From the NCBI GenBank assembly GCA_963699825.1, contig CAVOVI010000004.1:620001-684000 (forward strand): a DNA stretch of 64,000 nt, written 5' to 3'. A model generated the notes under the pieces. The model did no database searches. It was not told the origin of the DNA and was given only the letters and a program-made list of their open reading frames with translations. Every line of letters begins with the position of its first letter. The first letter of the stretch is position 1. A program made the position numbers and the translations under genes. Below, one piece after another: positions 53,918 through 61,181 of this stretch. Source of the stretch: SPDF01 sp963699825 (lineage in GTDB: Bacteria > Gemmatimonadota > Gemmatimonadetes > Gemmatimonadales > GWC2-71-9).

Positions 53918-55498
53918 ATGATGCTCCCCCCTCTCCCCAAGACCCTGCGTCGCGGCATTTCCCCTGTCGCACTCACGGTCATCGCCACGGTCTGCGGGTG
54001 GAGCGGCATCTACCTCATGTGGCACCAGGACCCGATCGGGCTCTTCCTCGCCCTGCTGACGACAGTACTGGCATGGGCGGGGTTCATGCAGGCGAAGTTG
54101 GTGGCTGACCGCCAGGCACAATCGCTTCGGCATGCGCTCCTGGGGGCCGCGGCGCGCAACCGGGAACTCGAGCGGCTGCGGCGGCTCGCCGCGAGCCTGC
54201 TGGCCGGGCGGAGCCTGGAGAGCATCCTCAACGAGGTAACCCAGGCCGCCGCGGACCTGCTGGAGAGCGAAGCTGCGCTGGTGGCGCTCGTCGTGGAGGA
54301 GGGCCGCTTCCTGCGGATCGCGGCCGGGACCGGGCCGCTCGCGCCGGTCATCGGCCAGTTGCTCCCGATGGATCACTCGCTCTCGGGATGGGTCGTGGTC
54401 AACGACCAGCCGCTCTTCAGCGAGAACATGGACGCCGACCCCCGCAGCTTCCGCCCGGAAGGCACACCCTCCTCACTCCGCACGGCCGCCCTCGTCCCGC
54501 TCCGGTCCGCCGGCCTCGTCATCGGGACCATCAGCGTGCACAATCGGCGGGATGGCCGCCTCTACGACGATGATGCCCTTCAGCTTCTCCAGACCCTCGG
54601 CGACCAGGTCGTCGTGGCAATCGACCGCACCAACGTCCTGGAGGAGAGCCGCCGGAACGAAGATGCCCTCGCCCGGAAGAACCGCGAACTGGTCCGCGCC
54701 ACGCAGTTGAAGAGCCAGTTCCTGGCGAACATGTCCCATGAGTTGCGCACCCCGCTCAACGCCATCAACGGCTTCTCCGATCTCCTCCTGACGGAGGCGG
54801 TCGGGCCCGTCAACGACGAACAGCGGGAATTCCTCGAGGCGGTGTTGCGCAACGGGCAACATCTTCTGGAGATGATCAACAGCGTCCTCGACCTCTCCAA
54901 GATCGAAGCGGGCGCCATGACCCTGCAGCTCGCGCCCACCGATCTCCGCGAGGCGGTCACGGCTGCGGTCGCGGACACGGCCAGCCTCCGGACGGTCCGG
55001 CGCCAGGCCTGCACGGTCGAGGTGGACGACGGGGCGCTCGTGGCCGTCGCCGATGAGCTCCGGGTCAAGCAGGTGCTCATCAACCTCCTGTCCAACGCCT
55101 CGAAGTTCACGCCGGAAACGGGGCAGATCCGCCTGGCGGTCGTCCGGACACGAGCGCCGCTTCCCGTCCCCTCGGGTGGCGACAGCGAGGGCCCACGACT
55201 GCTCTCACGGGACGCCGTCTGGGTGTCGGTCAGCGACACCGGGATCGGGTTCCGGCCGGAGGATTCGGCGCGGCTCTTTCAGGAGTTCAGCCAGGTGGAC
55301 AGCTCAGCGAGCCGGCAGCAGCAGGGCACCGGCCTCGGCTTGGCGTTGAGCAAACGATTCGTCGAGTTGCATGGCGGCACCATCGGGGCGGAGTCGATCT
55401 TCGGCCGGGGGAGCACCTTCTGGTTCATCCTGCCGGTGGACGGCCCCCTCCCGATTCGAATCGACGCGGACCACGCCGCCGAGCGCGAGTCCCCCTGA
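53918..55498 (+). CDS. GAF-domain sensor histidine kinase
   Basis: A 526-residue hybrid-free histidine kinase. Two membrane helices (about 16-34 and 40-57) and a short coiled coil lead to a GAF domain (about 95-240; LLESEAALVALVVEEGRFLR and LVIGTISVHNRRDGRLYDDD). The H-box FLANMSHELRTPLNAI has His274, N-box LLSNASKFTP, G1 DTGIGF and G2 GTGLGLALSKRF. No receiver or response-regulator gene is adjacent, so its partner is unknown. The stop overlaps the uridine kinase ATG by one base. Confidence 0.93.
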   Translation: MMLPPLPKTLRRGISPVALTVIATVCGWSGIYLMWHQDPIGLFLALLTTVLAWAGFMQAKLVADRQAQSLRHALLGAAARNRELERLRRLAASLLAGRSLESILNEVTQAAADLLESEAALVALVVEEGRFLRIAAGTGPLAPVIGQLLPMDHSLSGWVVVNDQPLFSENMDADPRSFRPEGTPSSLRTAALVPLRSAGLVIGTISVHNRRDGRLYDDDALQLLQTLGDQVVVAIDRTNVLEESRRNEDALARKNRELVRATQLKSQFLANMSHELRTPLNAINGFSDLLLTEAVGPVNDEQREFLEAVLRNGQHLLEMINSVLDLSKIEAGAMTLQLAPTDLREAVTAAVADTASLRTVRRQACTVEVDDGALVAVADELRVKQVLINLLSNASKFTPETGQIRLAVVRTRAPLPVPSGGDSEGPRLLSRDAVWVSVSDTGIGFRPEDSARLFQEFSQVDSSASRQQQGTGLGLALSKRFVELHGGTIGAESIFGRGSTFWFILPVDGPLPIRIDADHAAERESP

Positions 55499-56130
55499 TG
55501 CGGCCGTTGATCATCGGCGTCGCCGGCGGATCCGGCTCGGGGAAGACGACGGTCGCGATGGCCATCCATGCCCGGCTGGGCGTGGACGCCGTCTTCCTCG
55601 ACCAGGACGCCTACTACGCAGATCTCGGACACCTCCCGCTCGAAGCGCGCATCCAGACGAATTTCGACCACCCGGACGCCCTCGACACCGACCTGATGGT
55701 GGCCCACCTGGAGGCCCTGGCGGCCGGGCAGTCCATCGACAAGCCCACCTATGACTTCGCGCAGCATACCCGCGCGCCCGCCACCGTTCGGGTGGAGCCG
55801 CGCGACGTGATCCTGGTCGACGGCATCCTGATCTTTGCCGACGCCCGGCTTCGGCGGCTCTTCGACGTGAAGGTGTTCGTCGACGTGGCCGACGACCTGC
55901 GGTTCATCCGACGGATGCAGCGGGACGTCTCCGAGCGGGGGCGTTCGGTGGACTCGGTGGTTGCACAGTACCTGGGCACGGTCCGGCCGATGCACCTCGA
56001 ATTCGTGGAACCCTCCAAGCGGTATGCCGACATCATCGTGCCCGAAGGGGGGCGGAACACCATCGCCATCCAGATGCTCGAGGCCCGGGTGGCTGCAGAA
56101 ATCGTCCGTCGCCGAGGAGGACGGGGGTAG
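55498..56130 (+). CDS. udk: Uridine kinase
   Basis: A 210-residue P-loop kinase that phosphorylates uridine and cytidine in pyrimidine salvage. GVAGGSGSGKTTVAMAIHAR is the Walker A, FLDQDAYYADLGHLPLEAR the uridine-kinase lid with catalytic Asp, NFDHPDALDTDL and YDFAQHTR the substrate site, and VILVDGILIFADARLRRLFD the Walker B region. RYADIIVPEGGRNTIAIQML is the usual C-terminal. Length and motifs match Udk closely. The ATG shares a base with the histidine kinase stop. Confidence 0.95.
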   Translation: MRPLIIGVAGGSGSGKTTVAMAIHARLGVDAVFLDQDAYYADLGHLPLEARIQTNFDHPDALDTDLMVAHLEALAAGQSIDKPTYDFAQHTRAPATVRVEPRDVILVDGILIFADARLRRLFDVKVFVDVADDLRFIRRMQRDVSERGRSVDSVVAQYLGTVRPMHLEFVEPSKRYADIIVPEGGRNTIAIQMLEARVAAEIVRRRGGRG

Positions 56131-56214
56131 CCAGGCCGCCAATTGTACCCCGGCGCCGGGCGAGGGTATCTTTCGGGTTGTCCATCAATTGTCATCCCCC
56201 ACGGAGATTGCCCC

Positions 56215-56682
56215 ATGCGTCGCTCTACTGCACTGCTCACCCTCGCCGCTCTGCTCACCCTGCCGGCGGTCGCCACCGCCCAGGTTGCGACCGACCTCGC
56301 CGTCACCCGCCAGCAGATTCAGGCTGATCGTCAGGCCATCGTTGCGGAAAACCTCCCGCTCACCGACGACCAGGCCACGAAGTTTTGGCCGATGTACCAG
56401 GAGTACCGCATTGCCGTCGGCAAGATCGCCGACGAGCGCATGAACCTGCTGTTCGCCCCCTCAGCGGCCGACAGCGTGACGGACAAGGAAATCAACGACA
56501 TGCTGAACCAGTGGGTGAAGCTCGGCGGCGATTATTCCAAGCTGCAGGCCAGCTGGATCAAGAAGTTCCAGCCCGTCCTCGGCGCCAAGGGCACGGTCCG
56601 CTTCTACCAGATCGAGACCCGCCTCGACCTCATCGTCCAGGCCTCGATGGCGTCCCAGGTTCCGCTCGTACCGGTGAAGTGA
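56215..56682 (+). CDS. Small periplasmic protein of unknown function
   Basis: A 155-residue exported protein (leader TALLTLAALLTLPAVATAQV). The mature part is helical, with QIQADRQAIVAENLPLTDDQ, ATKFWPMYQEYRIAVGKIAD and LGAKGTVRFYQIETRLDLIV, a pattern like the LTxxQ-type Spy/CpxP envelope-stress chaperones, though I cannot be firm. GGAGA precedes the ATG. The TGA overlaps the GTG of the octaheme gene, so the two are likely co-expressed. Confidence 0.75.
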   Translation: MRRSTALLTLAALLTLPAVATAQVATDLAVTRQQIQADRQAIVAENLPLTDDQATKFWPMYQEYRIAVGKIADERMNLLFAPSAADSVTDKEINDMLNQWVKLGGDYSKLQASWIKKFQPVLGAKGTVRFYQIETRLDLIVQASMASQVPLVPVK

Positions 56683-58991
56683 CCCTGTCGTTGCAACACA
56701 TGTCGCCCCGGCATGGCCTCCTGGCCATTGTCGGGGCGGTTTGTATCCTGAATTCCGGCGCCTGTGCCCCCAAGCCGGTTCCGCCGGCCGAGTACGTGGG
56801 CCGCACCGCCTGCGCTTCCTGCCATCAGGCGGAGGATTCGCTTTGGCAGGGCTCCCACCATGCGCAGGCCATGGCCGTGGCCGACAGCACTACCGTCCTC
56901 GGCAACTTCGAGAACGCTACCTTTCGCTACAACGGCATCACGTCGCGCTTCTTCAAACGCGATGGCCGCTACTGGGTCAACACCGAGGGTCCCGATGGCG
57001 CACTGGTCGACTACCCGATCAGCTACACCTTTGGTGTCTATCCGCTGCAGCAATACCTGATCGCCTTTCCGCGGGGGCGCTACCAGGCACTCGGCATCGC
57101 CTGGGACACCCGTGCGAAGGCGGAGGGCGGCCAGCGCTGGTACCACCTCTATCCCGACGAGCAGGTGGACCATCGGGACGTGCTGCACTGGACCGGTGTC
57201 CTGCAAAACTGGAATTTCATGTGCGCGCAGTGCCACTCGACCAACCTGCAGAAGGGATACGTCGAGGCGGCGGACAGCTACGCGACCACCTGGTCGGAGA
57301 TTGATGTCTCCTGCGAGGCCTGCCACGGTCCGGGCAGCAACCACGTCGCCTTGGCCGAAAATCGTGCTGAGAAGCCCGGTGCGTGGAACGACGGAACCGG
57401 ACTGACCGTCTCGTTCCGTGAAACAGCGACGCCGACCTGGATCATGGACACGGCCACGGGCATCGCTCATCGCAATGCGCCACGGACGAACAAGATGGAA
57501 GTGGAGACCTGCGGCCTCTGCCACGCCCGGCGCGGGCAGATCTGGCCGGATTCCGGGGCCGGCCAGATCCTGGCGCAGACGCAGCGCGTCTCGCTGCTCG
57601 TGGAAGACCTGTACTACGCCGACGGCCAGCAACTCGACGAGGTCTACGAGTACGGCTCGTTCGTGCAGAGCAAGATGTATCGCGCCGGCGTGACCTGCAG
57701 CGACTGCCACGACGCGCACCGGAGCACTCCGCGACTGGCCGGCAACGCCGTGTGCGCCACCTGTCACCTCGCCACCCGGTTTGACGTCGAAGCGCACACC
57801 CACCACGAGCGCGGCACCGCCGGCGCCGGGTGCGTCGACTGTCACATGACCGTGCGCAACTACATGGGGGTCGACGCACGGCGGGACCACGGAATGAAGA
57901 TCCCGCGACCCGACCTCACCCCGGTCACCGGGGCACCGAACGCCTGCACCGATTGCCACGCAGACAAACCGGTGGCGTGGGCGGCATTGGCCGCCAGCGA
58001 ATGGTACGGACCGCCGGACAGCACCCCGACTCCGGTGGCGGTCGTGATCGCAAGGGCGCGGGCGGCCACACCAGGAGCTGGCGATGCGCTGGTGACGATC
58101 TCCCGGGACACCGCGTATGCGGGAATCACCCGGGCCACGGCCGTCTCACTGATGTCGCAGAATCCGGCGGCGTACACCGTCAGCGCCATCCAGATTGCCC
58201 TTGGCGACCGTGACCCGCTCGTCCGGCGCGCGGCGGTCGAACAGGTGGAACTCCTCGACCCATCGTTGCGCGCGCCCATGGCGCTGCCGCTCCTCTCCGA
58301 CACCGTGCGGACGGTCCGCCTGGCGGCACTGCCCGTGGTGGCCGGACTGCCAGATTCGGGATGGACGGAGGCGCAACGCGCGACGTTCACACGCGTACTG
58401 GCGGAGTATCGCGCGTCGCAGCATTTCAACGCCGACCGCCCGGAGTCGTGGGCCAACCTCGCCAATCTCGAGCGCCGGCTCGGAGACCCCACAGCGGCCG
58501 TGGTCAATTACACGCGAGCCATCGCCCTTGAACCCCAGTTCGTGCCAGCCTATACCCAGCTTGCCGAGGTCTATCGGACCACGGGGCAGGAAGCCCAAGC
58601 CGACTCGATCCTCCGGACGGGGCTCCAGCAGGTGCCTGCTTCCGCCGACCTGCATTACCAGCTCGGCCTCGCACTGATCCGCCAGCAACGCATCGGTGAC
58701 GCCCTGCCGCATCTCAAGACCGCGGCGGCCTCCGGTGTCTCGCACTATGCCTATGTGTACGGAGTGGCCCTCTTCGAGGCGGGGCAGCCCACGGTGGCGA
58801 TCGCGGAGCTGCGGAAGGCGGTGGCCGCGGCGCCTGATGACCAGGAGCTGCTCTACGGGCTCGCCTCCATCGCTGCGGCCAGCGGCAATCGCGCTGTGGC
58901 GCTGCCGCCGGCGCGTCGGTTGGCGGCGTTGAATCCGGGCAACAAGGAAATCGAGCGGCTCGTGTCGCAGCTGGAGGCGGCGGCCCCCTAG
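56679..58991 (+). CDS. Octaheme c-type cytochrome fused to HEAT- and TPR-like repeats
   Basis: A protein of about 770 residues. Eight CxxCH heme sites are visible: CASCH, CAQCH, CEACH, CGLCH, CSDCH, CATCH, CVDCH and CTDCH. The heme part resembles nitrite/hydroxylamine-type or DmsE-like multiheme domains. It is followed by a HEAT-like region (IQIALGDRDPLVRRAAVEQV) and at least three TPR units (AYTQLAEVYRTTGQEAQADS, LHYQLGLALIRQQRIGDALP, VAIAELRKAVAAAPDDQELL). A leader with SGAC lipobox (LLAIVGAVCILNSGAC) makes it an exported, probably lipid-anchored protein. GTG 56679 overlaps the upstream stop; ATG 56700 is the alternative. Confidence 0.9.
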   Translation: MTLSLQHMSPRHGLLAIVGAVCILNSGACAPKPVPPAEYVGRTACASCHQAEDSLWQGSHHAQAMAVADSTTVLGNFENATFRYNGITSRFFKRDGRYWVNTEGPDGALVDYPISYTFGVYPLQQYLIAFPRGRYQALGIAWDTRAKAEGGQRWYHLYPDEQVDHRDVLHWTGVLQNWNFMCAQCHSTNLQKGYVEAADSYATTWSEIDVSCEACHGPGSNHVALAENRAEKPGAWNDGTGLTVSFRETATPTWIMDTATGIAHRNAPRTNKMEVETCGLCHARRGQIWPDSGAGQILAQTQRVSLLVEDLYYADGQQLDEVYEYGSFVQSKMYRAGVTCSDCHDAHRSTPRLAGNAVCATCHLATRFDVEAHTHHERGTAGAGCVDCHMTVRNYMGVDARRDHGMKIPRPDLTPVTGAPNACTDCHADKPVAWAALAASEWYGPPDSTPTPVAVVIARARAATPGAGDALVTISRDTAYAGITRATAVSLMSQNPAAYTVSAIQIALGDRDPLVRRAAVEQVELLDPSLRAPMALPLLSDTVRTVRLAALPVVAGLPDSGWTEAQRATFTRVLAEYRASQHFNADRPESWANLANLERRLGDPTAAVVNYTRAIALEPQFVPAYTQLAEVYRTTGQEAQADSILRTGLQQVPASADLHYQLGLALIRQQRIGDALPHLKTAAASGVSHYAYVYGVALFEAGQPTVAIAELRKAVAAAPDDQELLYGLASIAAASGNRAVALPPARRLAALNPGNKEIERLVSQLEAAAP

Positions 58992-59013
58992 GCGCGGATC
59001 GCCTGCCTGGACC

Positions 59014-59802
59014 TCACTGCGGGGCGGCAGGCAGAGGGGCGGGGGCGGGGGGATCCCACGGCGCCGAGAGGTAGGCCACTGCCGCCGGACGATCGGGAAG
59101 GAACCCCTGGTAGTCGCGTTCGAGGTCGAATGTTTCGGAATTGTGCGGGCGCTCGGTCACGAGCGCGTCGTGCAGACACCACTTCGCCCCTGCCCTGCAG
59201 CCCGAACGCGACGCGTTCACGGCCAAGACACCACCCCCAGCCGCATACCGGGTCCCCAGTGCGATCATCGTGGCTGCGTTCGCCGATCGCGTGCCGGTGG
59301 TGCTGTCCTCCGCATAGACGAAATAGGCCCGCCGGAGCTCACTGACGATCTCAGGGGTGAGGCCCGACTCACCGCCATCGAGGTCGTAGTACACGATCCG
59401 TCCCAGCAGTCCCTCTCCCCGAGCGCCCATCCCCTCCAGCTCCATCAGGAGCTCGTGTGCCACGAAGCTGCCACTCGAATGGGCGGCGATGATGACCAGG
59501 CCGCGCTCCCGGGTCAACAGATGCGCGGCGAGCGCGGAATTACCGATTTCCCGGCCGGCGTAGTCCACAGCCGCCGGGCCGCGTACCGCGCAGAGATACC
59601 GGATACCCCGATTGACCAGTGCCGTGCGGTAGACCTCGTCCACCCAGGCCTGCGCCCAGGTCTCCTTGACGCCCCATCCGCCGTAGGCGATGAACGTCCC
59701 GAACACGCCGGTCCGGCCCGTATCCCTGCAGGCGATACCGGCGCCGACTGGCGTCCAGGAAACCGGGGCCGCCAGGAGGGCGGCCAGAAGCGCGAGAATC
59801 AC
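59014..59802 (-). CDS. Exported alpha/beta-hydrolase-like protein
   Basis: A 262-residue protein with a leader (ILALLAALLAAPVSWTPVG). GLVIIAAHSSGSFVAHELLM is a nucleophile-elbow-like segment (HSSG; canonical GxSxG has Gly first, here Ala), and GRIVYYDLDGGESGL and CLHDALVTERPHN could supply Asp and His. Three Cys in the middle and later parts may form disulphides. A lipase/esterase-type fold is suggested, but the motif is imperfect and no family was recognised. GTG start; nothing flanking it helps. Confidence 0.6.
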   Translation of the reverse strand: MILALLAALLAAPVSWTPVGAGIACRDTGRTGVFGTFIAYGGWGVKETWAQAWVDEVYRTALVNRGIRYLCAVRGPAAVDYAGREIGNSALAAHLLTRERGLVIIAAHSSGSFVAHELLMELEGMGARGEGLLGRIVYYDLDGGESGLTPEIVSELRRAYFVYAEDSTTGTRSANAATMIALGTRYAAGGGVLAVNASRSGCRAGAKWCLHDALVTERPHNSETFDLERDYQGFLPDRPAAVAYLSAPWDPPAPAPLPAAPQ

Positions 59803-60035
59803 GGATTCGAACCTACTCCTGGACGGAAGGCATCGGCAATGGGAACCTGCGGCGTTTCCTCGGCGTGTCGTCGTCCCGGACGCTCACGTATTCGTGCTTG
59901 ACGCACGCGTGGTCGGGCGGCACTTTTCCCCCTAAGTTCCGGACCTCGTCTCTTCCCCCCGCCTCTCTCTGGCATCTACCTGGGAACCCTTGCCGTCCCC
60001 TGCCGGCAGTTGGCGTTCAACGTGAGGATGGTCGC

Positions 60036-61181
60036 GTGACAATTTCGATGCACCTCCAGCGGTCCGTCGCCTTCGCTGGACTGCTCGTGGCCGCGGCAGG
60101 CTGCGGCGACACAGACGCACCGCAGTTGCCCCCTCCGAGCGTCACGATCGTGACGACCATGCCGCAGGACATTCCGGCGAGCATTGAACTGGTCGGACAG
60201 GGTGCGGCGTCGAAGTTCATCGAGGTTCGATCCCAGCTCAATGGGGTGATTATCGAGCGTCCGTACGCCGAAGGGAGTGACGTCGCCAAGGGGACGCTGC
60301 TCTTTCGGCTCGATCCGACGACATACGAAGCAGCGTATCGAAGCGCCCAGGCCGCGGCCGACAACGCGCAGGCCCGGCTCGACAACGCCCAGCGCACACT
60401 GAAGCGCCTGGAGCCGCTGCTCGCCGAAGGGGCGGTCTCGCAGAAGGACGTGGACGACGCCACGACCGAAGTGCAGCAGGCACAGGCCAGCCTCGCGGAG
60501 GCCATGGCCAACGCCGATCGGTCCAAGAAGGACTACGAGGACACCTTCATCCGCGCCGAGATTGCCGGGCGCGTCGGCCGAGCGATGCTGCCCCTCGGTG
60601 CACGGGTGACCGGGCCCGCCGACATCCTGACCGATCTGCAACAGATCAACCCCATCTACGTCTACTTCAGCCCCTCGGATCTGGAGCTGTTGCGCCTGCG
60701 CCGAGAGCGTGCCGAGGGCAAGCTCGTGTTCCCTGACGGCCGCGTGCAGGTCGAGGTCCGGCTCTCGGACGGCACTGCGCTCCCGTCGAAAGGCCAGCTG
60801 GACTTCGCCGACCTCTCGCTCGACTCGCGGACCGGCACACAGCAGTTCCGCGCCGAGTTTCGAAACCCGGACCGGATACTGCTCCCCGGACAATTTGTGC
60901 GCGTCCGCATTCTCGGCGTCACACGCAGCAACGCGATCCTGGTTCCACAGCGCGCCGTTCTCCAGGGGCTGTCGGGGGCGTTCGTCTATGTCTTGACCGA
61001 AGGCGACACCGCCCGGGCCAGGACCGTCACCGCTTCCAACTGGGAAGGAGACGGCTGGGTGATCGACAGCGGACTCTCCGCCGGCGAGCGCGTGGTCGTG
61101 GACGGCACCCAGCGCGTGATCGCCGGGCGACCGGCGCGGGTCGTGGCATCAGCCGATTCCGCCGCCGGCGCGACGCCATGA
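60036..61181 (+). CDS. RND efflux adaptor (AcrA/MexA type)
   Basis: A 381-residue periplasmic membrane-fusion protein, lipid-anchored (LQRSVAFAGLLVAAAGCGDT). FIEVRSQLNGVIIERPYAEG and SDVAKGTLLFRLDPTTYEAA form the lipoyl half, AQARLDNAQRTLKRLEPLLA and DVDDATTEVQQAQASLAEAM the alpha-hairpin, and DFADLSLDSRTGTQQFRAEF and LLPGQFVRVRILGVTRSNAI the beta-barrel. GTG 60036 with AGGA nine bases upstream; an ATG four codons later is the alternative. The stop overlaps the pump gene ATG (ATGA). Drug or solvent export is expected. Confidence 0.92.
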   Translation: MTISMHLQRSVAFAGLLVAAAGCGDTDAPQLPPPSVTIVTTMPQDIPASIELVGQGAASKFIEVRSQLNGVIIERPYAEGSDVAKGTLLFRLDPTTYEAAYRSAQAAADNAQARLDNAQRTLKRLEPLLAEGAVSQKDVDDATTEVQQAQASLAEAMANADRSKKDYEDTFIRAEIAGRVGRAMLPLGARVTGPADILTDLQQINPIYVYFSPSDLELLRLRRERAEGKLVFPDGRVQVEVRLSDGTALPSKGQLDFADLSLDSRTGTQQFRAEFRNPDRILLPGQFVRVRILGVTRSNAILVPQRAVLQGLSGAFVYVLTEGDTARARTVTASNWEGDGWVIDSGLSAGERVVVDGTQRVIAGRPARVVASADSAAGATP

